Below are positions 24,995 to 33,342 of a stretch of DNA of 64,000 nucleotides, piece by piece. The DNA is from Actinospineispora acaciae DSM 45401 (lineage in GTDB: Bacteria > Actinomycetota > Actinomycetes > Mycobacteriales > Pseudonocardiaceae). The DNA is taken from NCBI RefSeq assembly GCF_000620785.1, contig NZ_JIAI01000001.1:992001-1056000 (forward strand), written 5' to 3'. Both the position numbers and the translations under genes were made by a program. Each line of letters opens with the position of its first letter. The stretch's first letter is position 1. The notes below the pieces were generated by a model. That model searched no databases, was not told the DNA's origin, and saw only the letters and a program-made list of their open reading frames with translations.

Positions 24995-26334
24995 GACCGG
25001 ACCTCCGCCAGCCGGCCGAGCAGCTCCCTGGCGCCCTGGGCCCGAGGCAACCGGTCGACCACGTCCCACAGCGTGTCCGGATCGCCGAACAGCTCGGCCA
25101 GCTGGTCGCGGCCCAGCGGGTGGAAGTCGCTGTCACCGACCGGGTTGGGCACCTCCTCGACCCACCGGCGCCCGTCCTCGGTGAGCACGGTCATCCGAGC
25201 CGCGCGCTGGTCGGGCAGCCGACGGGTCAGCTCGGGATCCTCGGTGACCTCGACGCGGCGGGCCAGCTCGGCCAGCTTCGGATCGTCCACCGCCTGTTCG
25301 GGGCCGACCTTGCCGTCCAACAGCGCCGCCGCCACCACGAACGGGACGGAGAACATCGCCGAGAGCCGGTTGTGCCACCCGGTGCGGTTCAGTCCCGCGC
25401 CCAGCGCGTGGGTGTCCACCCGCACGGCCGCGACCCGCCGCGCGATCTCGGCGGCTGCGACGCCGTCGAACAGCTCCGACCTTGCCCGCAGCGCCAGGTC
25501 GGCGGCCGGGTGGGTGAAGGAGCAGGACGCGTGCCGCTTGAAGTAGTTGCCCAGCACGTCGTACCGCTCACCGAGCAACTCCGTCAGCCTCCCCGGATCG
25601 AACTCCCCCAGCAGCCCGCCGAGCGAGAGCGCCGCCGTGCCGGTGTTGCGGGCCACCCCGGCCTCGGCCATCCGGGCGGCCGCGATGCCCGAGTGGTTCG
25701 CCATCCCCATCCAGGCGTCGCGGACCGGGTTGCCGTCCAGCGCGGAGTCGAAATGGCCGGCCACCGGCATGCCCGAGCCGGCGTCGATCGCGGCGGCCAC
25801 GCGGGCGGCGTCCAGCCCGAGCAGCACCGCGCACCCGGCCGCCGCGCCGGGCACCCCCCAGTTGCCGTGCGGGTGCACGCCGGCGTTGAGCGCGGTGGTC
25901 CGCCCGAACCGGGCCGACACCTCGTAGGCCACCAGCAGCGCCGCCAGCACGCGCGGGCCCGGGACGTCCAGCTCCGCCGCGAGCGCGAGCACCGCCGGGA
26001 AGCCGTGCGCGGACGGATGGCCTCCGGCGTGCTTGTTCCCCTCGTCCAGCTCCAGGCACACCATCGCCTGGGCGTTCAGGAACGCCGCCGTGGGCGCGTC
26101 CACGCGGCGCTTGCCGGCCACCAGCGGGGCGTCGCCGGGCGCGGCGGGCCAGGCCGCCCGCAATGCCCGCTGGTCCTCGGTGCCGGCGCCGAGCGCGGTG
26201 GCCCCCAGCGCGTCGAACAGCACCGTCCGGAGCCGCTCGGCCACCTCCGAGGGGACGTCCTCCCAGGCCAGCGCGCTCGCCCAGCCCGCCAACCCGTCCA
26301 CGGCCGCCCCGGTCGCCCCGCGTTGGTCGGACAT
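24991..26334 (-). CDS. MmgE/PrpD-family protein (minus arm)
   Basis: 447-residue member of the MmgE/PrpD family, which contains 2-methylcitrate dehydratase, cis-aconitate decarboxylase and iminodisuccinate epimerase. Conserved segments are the active-site loop LELDEGNKHAGGHPSAHGFPAVLALA, HPHGNWGVPGAAAG, and ASCSFTHPAADLAL. Start: ATG with AAAGGGGAGC upstream, directly after the left IclR-type operator. It is first gene of the minus-arm operon. A paralogue of about the same length lies in the plus arm (30135), so each arm of the regulon has its own PrpD. The reaction is unknown; dehydration, decarboxylation or epimerisation of a polycarboxylate are the family options. Confidence 0.85.
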   Translation of the reverse strand: MSDQRGATGAAVDGLAGWASALAWEDVPSEVAERLRTVLFDALGATALGAGTEDQRALRAAWPAAPGDAPLVAGKRRVDAPTAAFLNAQAMVCLELDEGNKHAGGHPSAHGFPAVLALAAELDVPGPRVLAALLVAYEVSARFGRTTALNAGVHPHGNWGVPGAAAGCAVLLGLDAARVAAAIDAGSGMPVAGHFDSALDGNPVRDAWMGMANHSGIAAARMAEAGVARNTGTAALSLGGLLGEFDPGRLTELLGERYDVLGNYFKRHASCSFTHPAADLALRARSELFDGVAAAEIARRVAAVRVDTHALGAGLNRTGWHNRLSAMFSVPFVVAAALLDGKVGPEQAVDDPKLAELARRVEVTEDPELTRRLPDQRAARMTVLTEDGRRWVEEVPNPVGDSDFHPLGRDQLAELFGDPDTLWDVVDRLPRAQGARELLGRLAEVRS

Positions 26335-26348
26335 CGGCTCCCCTTTCT

Positions 26349-26413
26349 GTACCGCTGAACGGAACAGGTTGGCAACTAGTCGAATGCTGGCATTTTCCGC
26401 TGTCGTTCGTCAA
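26349..26413 (-). promoter_or_regulatory. Minus-arm promoter and IclR-type operator (left copy)
   Basis: The operator is GTACCGC-TGA-ACGGAAC (26349-26365), an interrupted dyad matching GTWCCGCNNNGCGGWAC in most positions. It lies 15 bp upstream of the PrpD ATG. A weak minus-strand promoter can be drawn upstream: TTGACG (26413-26408), 18 bp, CAGCAT (26389-26384). The operator would then sit downstream of the transcription start, a repressing position. The hexamers are a guess; the operator is better supported because it recurs on the other side of the region. Confidence 0.5.
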
Positions 26414-26428
26414 TGTTCACGGACCTGC

Positions 26429-26477
26429 TTGACAGGTCGCGGCAACGCGGGCGATGCTCTGTTCCGCTTGGCGGTAC
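26429..26477 (+). promoter_or_regulatory. Plus-arm promoter and IclR-type operator (right copy)
   Basis: TTGACA (26429-26434), 18 bp, GATGCT (26453-26458) is a reasonable promoter for the IclR gene. Immediately after the -10 box lies GTTCCGC-TTG-GCGGTAC (26461-26477), a near-perfect palindrome. Its reverse complement, GTACCGC-CAA-GCGGAAC, matches the left operator at 15 of 17 positions if the three-base centre is ignored for symmetry. Binding here would block the transcription start, so the IclR protein probably represses itself and the plus-arm operon. Confidence 0.6.
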
Positions 26478-26495
26478 GAGCGTGCGGAGGGTTCG

Positions 26496-27266
26496 ATGGC
26501 GGACACCGGTGGTGGCACCGAGGCGGCGGCCCGGGTTGTCGACGTCCTGTTGCTGTTCACCGACGCGCCCTCGACGCTGGGCGTCACCCGGATCGCCCGC
26601 GAGCTCGCGCTGAGCAAGGCGGTGGTGCACCGGATCCTGCAGACGCTGGTCGCCCGGGGGATGGTGGCGTTCGACCCGGAGCGCCGGGAGTACCGGCTGG
26701 GTCCGGCCGCCAGCGCGCTGGGCGCCCGGGCGCTGCGGGACTCCGACCTGCGCTCGGCCGCGCTGGAGGTGATGCGCGAGCTGCGCAACGACACCCACGA
26801 GACGGCCACCCTCACCGCGCTGGTCCCGGGCGGGCGGGTCTACCTGGAGCAGGTCACCGGCACGCACGAGATCAAGATGACGGTCGAGCTGGGCCGGCGG
26901 TTTCCCCTGCACGCCGGCAGCTCCGGCAAGTGCATGCTCGCCTTCCTCGGCGAGGACGCCCGCGAGGCCGCGCTGTCCGAGCCGCTGGCCGCGCTCACGC
27001 CGAACACGGTGACCGACGCCGAGGCGCTGCGGGCCGAGCTGAAGGTGATCCGCGACAGCGGCTACGCCCACTCCGGCGGGGAGCGCCAGCACGACGCCGG
27101 CTCGGTGGCCGCCGCCGTGTTCGGGGCGACCGGCGAGGTCATCGGCGCGATCTCGGTGTGCGGCCCGCGCTACCGGGTGACGCCCGAGTTCGTGCACGAG
27201 ATCGCGCCCCGGGTGATGGCCGCCGCCGAGCGGGTCTCACGCCGGATGGGCTGGACGGGTCAGTAG
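26496..27266 (+). CDS. IclR-family transcriptional regulator
   Basis: 256-residue regulator. N-terminal winged helix: AARVVDVLLLFTDAPSTLGVTRIARELALSKAVVHRILQTL in pieces, residues about 10-70. C-terminal effector domain: GRRFPLHAGSSGKCMLAFL, then GSVAAAVFGATGEVIGAISVCGP with the family's ligand pocket. The start is the ATG with GGAGGG four bases upstream; a longer frame begins in the -10 box and is rejected. It is divergent from the PrpD-racemase-dihydropyrimidinase operon and leads the CoA-transferase operon. Paired operators on each side suggest it coordinates both. Confidence 0.88.
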   Translation: MADTGGGTEAAARVVDVLLLFTDAPSTLGVTRIARELALSKAVVHRILQTLVARGMVAFDPERREYRLGPAASALGARALRDSDLRSAALEVMRELRNDTHETATLTALVPGGRVYLEQVTGTHEIKMTVELGRRFPLHAGSSGKCMLAFLGEDAREAALSEPLAALTPNTVTDAEALRAELKVIRDSGYAHSGGERQHDAGSVAAAVFGATGEVIGAISVCGPRYRVTPEFVHEIAPRVMAAAERVSRRMGWTGQ

Positions 27267-27293
27267 ACACCGACACACTCAGGAGGCCGATAC

Positions 27294-28490
27294 ATGCCAG
27301 ACACCCAGCCCGGCGCGCTCGACGGCCTGCGGGTGCTCGACGTCGCGACGCTGTTCGCCGGGCCGCTGGCCGCGACCATGCTCGCCGACCACGGCGCGGA
27401 CGTGATCAAGATCGAGCACCCGCGCGGCGACCCGGCGCGCACCCACGGCGCCAGCCGCGACGGCGTCGGCCTGTGGTGGAAGATGCTGGCCCGCAACAAG
27501 CGGGCGATCACGCTCTACCTGGGCTCGCCGGCCGGCCAGGAGCTGTTCCGGACGATGGTCGCCGACGCCGACGTGGTGATCGAGAACTTCCGGCCGGGCA
27601 CGCTGGAGCGCTGGGGCCTGGGCTACGACGTGCTCTCCGAGATCAACCCCCGGCTGGTGCTGGCACGGGTGACCGGCTTCGGCCAGACCGGCCCGTACGC
27701 CCGCCGGCCCGGCTTCGGCACGCTGGCCGAGGCGATGAGCGGGTTCGCCGCGATCACCGGCGAGCCGGACGGCCCGCCCACCCTGCCGCCGTTCGGGCTC
27801 GCCGACGGCATCGCGGCGCTGACCACCGCGTTCGGCATCATGACCGCGCTGCGTTCCCGGGATCGCACCGGCCGGGGCCAGGTCCTGGACATGGCGATCA
27901 TCGAGCCGATCCTGACCGTGCTCGGGGGGCAGGTCACGGTGTACGACCAGCTCGGCGAGCTGCAGGCCCGCACCGGGAACCGATCGGCCAACAACGCGCC
28001 GCGCAACACCTACCGGTGCGCGGACGGCTCCTGGGTGGCGGTGTCCACCAGCGCGCAGTCCATCGCGGAGCGGGTCATGCGGCTGGTCGGCCGGCCGGAC
28101 TACATCGACCAGCCGTGGTTCAACAGCGGCAGCGGGCGCGGCGAGCACGCCGACGAGCTGGACGCGGCGGTGGGCGGCTGGATCGCGGAGCGCGAGCGCG
28201 ACGAGGTGATGGCCGAGTTCGAGCGGGCCAACGCGGCGGTGGCGCCGATCTACACCGCCGCCGACGTGATGTCCGACCCGCAGTTCGAGGCGCTGGGCAG
28301 CATCGTCAGCATCGAGGACGAGGAGCTGGGGCCGGTCCGGATGCAGAACGTCCCGTTCCGGCTCAGCGACACCCCCGGACGGGTGCGCAGCGCCGGTCCC
28401 GCCCTGGGTCGGCACACCGCCGAGGTGCTCGCCGGCTACGGGGTGGACGAGGCACGGCTCGACGCGCTGCGCGCGGACGGTGTGGTGTGA
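27294..28490 (+). CDS. CaiB/BaiF-type (class III) CoA-transferase
   Basis: 398-residue CoA-transferase that would move CoA from a donor such as succinyl-CoA to a carboxylic acid. Family hallmarks: LRVLDVATLFAGPLAATMLADHGADVIKIEHPRGDP in pieces, VVIENFRPGTLERWGLGYDVL, and the catalytic aspartate Asp171 in PFGLADGIAALTTAFG. Near the C-terminus is GPALGRHTAEVLAGYG. An AGGAGG ribosome site precedes the ATG, which lies 27 bases after IclR. Together with the CitE-like lyase that overlaps it, this forms an activation-plus-cleavage pair like those of itaconate or citramalate breakdown. Confidence 0.9.
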   Translation: MPDTQPGALDGLRVLDVATLFAGPLAATMLADHGADVIKIEHPRGDPARTHGASRDGVGLWWKMLARNKRAITLYLGSPAGQELFRTMVADADVVIENFRPGTLERWGLGYDVLSEINPRLVLARVTGFGQTGPYARRPGFGTLAEAMSGFAAITGEPDGPPTLPPFGLADGIAALTTAFGIMTALRSRDRTGRGQVLDMAIIEPILTVLGGQVTVYDQLGELQARTGNRSANNAPRNTYRCADGSWVAVSTSAQSIAERVMRLVGRPDYIDQPWFNSGSGRGEHADELDAAVGGWIAERERDEVMAEFERANAAVAPIYTAADVMSDPQFEALGSIVSIEDEELGPVRMQNVPFRLSDTPGRVRSAGPALGRHTAEVLAGYGVDEARLDALRADGVV

Positions 28491-29329
28491 TCGGCCGCGC
28501 CCGGAGCTGGCTGTACGTGCCGGCGAGCCGCCCCGGGCTGCTGGCCAAGGCGATGGCCGGGCCGGCCGACGCGGTGGTCTACGACCTGGAGGACGCGGTC
28601 CCCGCCGACGCCAAGGACGCCGCGCGCCGCAACGCGCTGGACGCGTTGAGCAGCCGCCCGCTGCCGAAGCCGCTCTGGGTCCGGATCAACCCGCCCGACA
28701 CCCCGTACGGACATGCCGACGTCGACGCGCTGGCCGGTGTCGAGGTGCCCGGACTGCGGGTGCCGAAGTGCGCCGACCCGGCGGCGGTGGCACGGCTGGC
28801 CGATCGGCTCGGCGCGCCGCTGCACCTGCTCGTCGAGTCCGCCGCCGGGGTGGAGCACGCGTTCGCGCTGGCCCGCTGCCACCCGCTGGTGGCCTGCGTG
28901 TCGCTCGGCGAGGCCGACCTGCGCGCCGACCTGAGGGTGCGCGCGCACACCGCGCTGGACTGGGCGCGCCAGCGGGTGGTGGTCGCCAACCGCGCCGCGG
29001 GGTTGCCGAGCCCGCCGCACGCGGTGTGGACCGACCTCGGCGACCTCGACGGCCTGGTCGCGGACACCGAACGCGCCCGCGACCACGGCCTGTTCGGCCG
29101 CTCGGTGGTGCACCCGCGCCAGGTCGAGCCGGTGCACCGGGTGTTCACCCCGGACGCCGACGAGCTGGCCGCCGCCCGCGCGCTGCTGGAGTCCATGCGC
29201 GAGAACACCGCGAACGGCGTGGCCGCCTGGGTGGACGAACGCGGCCGGTTCGTCGACCCGGCGATCGTCGCGAGCGCCCAGTGGCTGGTCGACCGTGCCA
29301 GTGCAATCGAGGAAGGGACCTCACGTTGA
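28487..29329 (+). CDS. CitE-like (HpcH/HpaI superfamily) CoA-thioester lyase
   Basis: 280-residue barrel enzyme resembling citrate lyase beta subunit, citramalyl-CoA lyase and L-malyl-CoA lyase. Motifs: RSWLYVPASRPGLLAKAMAGPADAVVYDLEDAVP in pieces (the VYDLEDAV segment is diagnostic), WVRINPPDTPYG with the catalytic Arg, LLVESAAGVEHAF with a metal ligand Glu, and CVSLGEADLRADL with the metal ligand Asp. The GTG start lies inside the CoA-transferase stop (GTGA), a tight coupling. It would cleave a 3-hydroxyacyl-CoA to acetyl-CoA plus a keto acid, or the equivalent. Confidence 0.88.
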   Translation: MIGRARSWLYVPASRPGLLAKAMAGPADAVVYDLEDAVPADAKDAARRNALDALSSRPLPKPLWVRINPPDTPYGHADVDALAGVEVPGLRVPKCADPAAVARLADRLGAPLHLLVESAAGVEHAFALARCHPLVACVSLGEADLRADLRVRAHTALDWARQRVVVANRAAGLPSPPHAVWTDLGDLDGLVADTERARDHGLFGRSVVHPRQVEPVHRVFTPDADELAAARALLESMRENTANGVAAWVDERGRFVDPAIVASAQWLVDRASAIEEGTSR

Positions 29330-30138
29330 CCCGTAGTCTGCTTGCGGCCGTGGCCGAGGGTGTCACCACCGTCGAGCTGGGGCAGCCGCTGTTCACCGGG
29401 ATGCCCTGCTCGCCCAACCATCCCGGGTTCCGGATGTCCCTGTCACGCCGGCACGGCGACGCGGTCCGGCCCGACGGCGGCTCGGCGGCCAGCGAGGTCC
29501 TGATCACCGGCGGGCACGTGGGAACGCACATCGACGCGCTCGCGCACGTCAGCCACGACGGGCTGCTGCACGGCGGGCTCGACGCGGCGCAGGCGCAGCG
29601 CGGCGGGAGGTTCAGCGAGCACGGCGCGGAGCGGATCCCGCCGATCGTCACCCGGGGCGTGCTGCTGGACGTGGCCGCCGCGCGCGGCGTGGACGTGCTC
29701 GACCCCGGCTACGGCGTCACCGAGGCGGACCTGGCCGCCGCCTCGGAGCGGGCCGGGGTGGAGCCGGCGGCCGGTGACGTTGCGCTGGTCCGCACGGGCT
29801 GGGCACAACACTTCTCCGACGCCGCACGCTACCTCGGGCACGACTCCGGCGTCCCGGGCGTGACCGAGCCGGCCGCGCGCTGGCTGGCCGACCGGGGCGT
29901 GGTCGCGACCGGCGCGGACACCACCGCCTACGAGCAGATCCCGGCCGGGCAGGGCCACCGGGTGCTGCCCGTGCACCGGCTGCTGCTGGTGGAGCGCGGC
30001 ATCTACATCGTCGAGCACCTCGACCTGGAGGCCGCCGCCGGCCAGGGCCTCACCGAGTTCCTGTTCGTGCTGCTGCCGCTGCGGATCGTGGGCGGCACCG
30101 GGTCGCCGGTGCGCCCGATCGCGGTGCTCGGCGCATGA
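29326..30138 (+). CDS. Cyclase-family metal-dependent hydrolase (plus arm)
   Basis: 270-residue member of the cyclase/kynurenine-formamidase family with the classical metal motif: HVGTHIDALAHVSHDG contains HxGTHxDxxxH. Other conserved segments are TRGVLLDVAAARG, GDVALVRTGWAQHF, VATGADTTAYEQ and VLPVHRLLLVERGIYIVEHLDLE. The start is TTG within the lyase stop (TTGA) with GGAAGGGACC upstream. In this operon it may open a lactone, cyclic imide or N-formyl substrate feeding the CoA-transferase. It is more canonical than the other two cyclase genes in the window. Confidence 0.85.
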   Translation: MTRSLLAAVAEGVTTVELGQPLFTGMPCSPNHPGFRMSLSRRHGDAVRPDGGSAASEVLITGGHVGTHIDALAHVSHDGLLHGGLDAAQAQRGGRFSEHGAERIPPIVTRGVLLDVAAARGVDVLDPGYGVTEADLAAASERAGVEPAAGDVALVRTGWAQHFSDAARYLGHDSGVPGVTEPAARWLADRGVVATGADTTAYEQIPAGQGHRVLPVHRLLLVERGIYIVEHLDLEAAAGQGLTEFLFVLLPLRIVGGTGSPVRPIAVLGA

Positions 30139-31556
30139 CCCCGGCACAGCGGATCGGGGCGCTGGCCGCCGAGGTCGCGGCCGAGGGCCTGCCCGGCGAA
30201 CTGCGCGACGACCTGGCCGCCCGGGTGGTCGACCTGCTCGGCAACTGCCTGGCCGCGCTCGGTGAGAAGCCCGCCACCGCGGTCGCCGAGGTGACCCGGT
30301 CCTGGGGCGGTCACGGCGCGGCCACCGCGATCGGGTCGCCGGACCGGCTGCCCGCGCCGTCGGCCGCGCTGGTCAACGGCACGCTGGCGCACGCGCTGGA
30401 CTTCGACGACACCCACCTCCCCTCGGTGCTGCACCCGTCGGCGGCGGTCATCCCGGCGGCGCTGGCGGTCGCGGAGGCGGTCGGGGCGTCCGGGCCGGAG
30501 TTCCTGGACGCCGCCACCGTCGGCATCGAGGTCACCTGCCGGCTGGGCATGGCCGGCTACGACGAGCGCGGCGCCAACTCCGTGTTCTTCGACAGGGGCC
30601 AGCACGCGACGGCCATCTGCGGCACCGTGGGCGCCGCCGTCGCCGCCGGGATGCTGCGCGGCCTGGACGCGGACGGCATCACCTCCGCGATCGGCATCGC
30701 GTGCAGCATGGGCTCGGGCGTGATCGAGGCCAACCGGACCGGCGGCACCGTCAAGCGGGTGCACTGCGGCTGGGCCGCGCACGCCGGCGTGGTCGCCGCC
30801 GACCTGGCGCACGCCGGCCTGACCGGCCCCCCGACCGTGCTGGAGGGCAGGTTCGGGTTCCTGCGCGCGTTCTGCGGCGAGAACCACGACGTCGGCAGGG
30901 TCACCGACCGCCTCGGCGAGCACTGGGAGACCCCGGGCATCTTCTTCAAGCCGTACCCGTGCAACCACTTCACCCACGCCGGCATCGACGCCGCGCTGCG
31001 GCTGCGCGCCGCCGGCGTGAACCCCGACGACATCGTCGAGCTGACCCTCGGCGCCCCGGCACCGGTGCTGCACACCATCGGCGAGCCGCTGCCCGAGAAG
31101 CGCCGCCCGCGCTCCGGCTACCACGGCGCGTTCAGCGGCCCCTACACGGTCGCGGCGGCGCTGCTCGGCGGCGGCGGGCTCGGCGTGTTCCACCAGGACT
31201 TCACCGACGCCGCCGTGGCGGACCCGGCCAGGCTCGCGCTGGCCGACAAGGTCAGCTGCGTCGCCGACGAGCGGTGCACCCGGGAGTTCCCCCGCCAGTT
31301 CCCCGCCGTGCTCACCGCGCGCCTGCGCGACGGCCGCACCCTCACCGAGCGGGTCACGCACAACCGGGGCGGCCCCGCGCACCCGCTGTCCGAGCGGGAG
31401 CTGACCACCAAGTTCACCCTCAACGCGGAGCGCGCGCTGTCGAAAACGCACGCCGCCCGCGTTGCCGACGCGGCCTGGGGGCTGCGCACCGACCGCACCG
31501 TCGCGGATGTGACGGCGGAGCTCCATCCCGATCCGCCGCCCGGAAACACGAGGTGA
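30135..31556 (+). CDS. MmgE/PrpD-family protein (plus arm)
   Basis: 473-residue MmgE/PrpD protein. Active-site region: LVNGTLAHALDFDDTHLPSVLHPSAAVIPAALA read in pieces, where the DFDDTH motif is the family signature. Also present are VEVTCRLG-type text, VHCGWAAHAGVVAADLA and FKPYPCNHFTHAGIDAAL. It differs enough from the minus-arm paralogue (which has DEGNKHAGGHP at the same place) to suggest a different reaction. It overlaps the cyclase stop by four bases (ATGA) and is followed after nine bases by an MFS gene. Candidate activities are a hydratase/dehydratase or decarboxylase acting on a dicarboxylate. Confidence 0.87.
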   Translation: MTPAQRIGALAAEVAAEGLPGELRDDLAARVVDLLGNCLAALGEKPATAVAEVTRSWGGHGAATAIGSPDRLPAPSAALVNGTLAHALDFDDTHLPSVLHPSAAVIPAALAVAEAVGASGPEFLDAATVGIEVTCRLGMAGYDERGANSVFFDRGQHATAICGTVGAAVAAGMLRGLDADGITSAIGIACSMGSGVIEANRTGGTVKRVHCGWAAHAGVVAADLAHAGLTGPPTVLEGRFGFLRAFCGENHDVGRVTDRLGEHWETPGIFFKPYPCNHFTHAGIDAALRLRAAGVNPDDIVELTLGAPAPVLHTIGEPLPEKRRPRSGYHGAFSGPYTVAAALLGGGGLGVFHQDFTDAAVADPARLALADKVSCVADERCTREFPRQFPAVLTARLRDGRTLTERVTHNRGGPAHPLSERELTTKFTLNAERALSKTHAARVADAAWGLRTDRTVADVTAELHPDPPPGNTR

Positions 31557-31565
31557 GTAAGTAAC

Positions 31566-32864
31566 ATGCGGACCAATTTCCGATGGACAACGATAGCCCT
31601 GATCGTCGCCCTCATCGTGATCAACTACATTGACCGGAGCGCGGTGTCGTTCGCGGTCCGGCCGCTTTCCGAGGCATTCGGGCTCAACGCGGCCGCCTAC
31701 GGGGTCATCGGCGGCGTCTTCTCCATCGGATACATGGTCTTCGCGTTCCTGTCCGGGCCGTTGGTGGACCGTTTCGGCCCCCGCAACGTGCTGCTCGGTT
31801 CCATCCTGATCTGGTCGGTGGCCACCGCGCTGACCCCGCTGGCCGGCGGCTTCGCCGGGCTGCTGCTGGTGCGGATCCTGCTCGGCGCCGGCGAGGCACC
31901 GGGCTTCCCGGCGGCCACCCGGGTGGCCAGCCGCTGGCTGCCGGCCACCGAGCGCGGCAAGGCGCTCGCGCTGATCGGCGGCGTCGCGGTGTCCGGAAGC
32001 CTGCTCATCAGCGGGCCGATCATCACCCAGCTCATCCACGTGGCCGGCTGGCGCGGCATGTTCTGGATCCTGGCCGTCCTCGGGCTGGCGTGGGCGGGCG
32101 TCGCCTTCGCGCTGCTGCGCAACACCCCGGCCGAGCACCCGCGCTGTTCGCCGGAGGAACGGGCACACATCGCGGCCGGGCAGGCCGAGTCCGAGGGCAC
32201 CGCCCGCGAGGCGCGGGTGGACTGGCGCGCGATCCTGACCAACCGCAACCTGTGGATCACCGGGATCGGCTACTTCGCCTGGGGCTTCATGTTCTGGGGG
32301 TTCATGTACTGGCTGCCGGAGTTCCTGGCCAAGTCCTACCAGCTCAGCATCCGGCAGGTCGGCGCGTTCTCGGTGGCGCCGTGGGCCGCCGGCGTGGTCG
32401 GGGCGCTGCTCGGCGGCCTGCTCGTGGACCGGCTCTACGCCCGCTACCAGCGGGTCCGTACCAGATTCCTGATCATGGGAACGGCGCTGCTGCTCTCCGG
32501 GGCGTCGCTGATCCCGATCATGGTCTCGCCGTCGCTGACCACCGCGCTGGTCTCGATCTCGCTCGGGGTGGGACTGGGCTTCGTCACCGGCGGCATCTGG
32601 TGGGTGGCGGCCATCGACGCGGCCCCGACCCATCCCGGCGCGGCGGCCGGGTTCGCCGACGCCGCGTTCGCCTCGTCGGGCATCCTGGCGCCGGTCGTGA
32701 TGGGGTTCATCGTCCACAACACCGGCACCTTCGGCAGCGGGTTCGCGCTGATGAGCGCGCTCGCGGTGATCGGGGCGCTGGCCATGCTGCTGTTCACCAG
32801 GGAACCCGGCCACGGAGAAAGGCACGCCCCCGTCCCCATGACCGGAGACAGGGGCGCGTCGTGA
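31566..32864 (+). CDS. MFS transporter (ACS family), last gene of plus arm
   Basis: 432-residue permease, paralogous to the minus-arm MFS (19418). TM1 reads VINYIDRSAVSFAVRPL, the loop GPLVDRFGPRNVL, TM4 RILLGAGEAPGFPAATRVASRW, and the second half FVTGGIWWVAAIDAAP. The sequence and the operon position (last, after a PrpD gene) mirror the other arm, suggesting duplication of a PrpD-MFS unit or parallel recruitment. A GAGG-containing ribosome site lies about 13 bases before the ATG. Probable role: uptake of the acid entering the CoA-transferase branch. Confidence 0.9.
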   Translation: MRTNFRWTTIALIVALIVINYIDRSAVSFAVRPLSEAFGLNAAAYGVIGGVFSIGYMVFAFLSGPLVDRFGPRNVLLGSILIWSVATALTPLAGGFAGLLLVRILLGAGEAPGFPAATRVASRWLPATERGKALALIGGVAVSGSLLISGPIITQLIHVAGWRGMFWILAVLGLAWAGVAFALLRNTPAEHPRCSPEERAHIAAGQAESEGTAREARVDWRAILTNRNLWITGIGYFAWGFMFWGFMYWLPEFLAKSYQLSIRQVGAFSVAPWAAGVVGALLGGLLVDRLYARYQRVRTRFLIMGTALLLSGASLIPIMVSPSLTTALVSISLGVGLGFVTGGIWWVAAIDAAPTHPGAAAGFADAAFASSGILAPVVMGFIVHNTGTFGSGFALMSALAVIGALAMLLFTREPGHGERHAPVPMTGDRGAS

Positions 32865-32869
32865 CCGGA

Positions 32870-33169
32870 TCAGCCGAAGAGCAGGCCGAGCAGGCCGGTG
32901 ACGAGGTTCTTCACCGTCGACAGCGCGCCGTTCACGGTGTCCTGCGCTCCGCCGGCCGCGCCACCGCCGCCCTGGGCTCCTCCGGCGCCGCCCTGGGCCT
33001 TGACGTTCGCCACGGCCGGGGAGGCCGCCGTCGGGGCGGCGACCGATGCCGAGGCGGCCGCCGGGGCCACCGGTGCGGGGGCGGCGGCGCTCGCGGTGCC
33101 TACCCCGATGACCAACGCCGCCGCCCCGGCCGTGGCGGCCACGGCGGCGACGCGCATGATGCGATGCAC
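32870..33169 (-). CDS. Small secreted Ala/Gly-rich protein, unknown function
   Basis: 99-residue protein with a clear Sec signal peptide (HRIMRVAAVAATAGAAALVIG, likely cut after TASA). The mature part is a low-complexity Ala/Pro/Val stretch, a Gly-Ala-Gln patch (QGGAGGAQGGGGAAGGAQ) and a hydrophobic C-terminal helix (TVKNLVTGLLGLLFG) that could insert in a membrane or self-assemble. I start at GTG, four bases after a perfect AGGAGG; the longer TTG frame would swallow that site. It is convergent with the MFS gene five bases away. Small surface proteins of this composition are common in actinomycetes, but I cannot name this one. Confidence 0.72.
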   Translation of the reverse strand: MHRIMRVAAVAATAGAAALVIGVGTASAAAPAPVAPAAASASVAAPTAASPAVANVKAQGGAGGAQGGGGAAGGAQDTVNGALSTVKNLVTGLLGLLFG

Positions 33170-33342
33170 ATTTCCTCCTAGGGTCAAGAATGCACGCTAT
33201 GGTGCACACTCTTTTCAACTTGCCAGCCGCACCTTAGTCACCCGATCGGTGTGCGTGGCAAGGAATATATAGAATCGCGGAAGCTACCTGTGAGTAGTAG
33301 AACCGCATTCGGATTGCCGGTGAGTAAACGACTATCACGGAT

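Noticed and set aside
30003-33218. 1071-codon open frame on the minus strand
   Set aside because: Antisense to the cyclase, PrpD and MFS genes; the translation is His/Arg/Gln-rich with no domain. It also spans gene boundaries.
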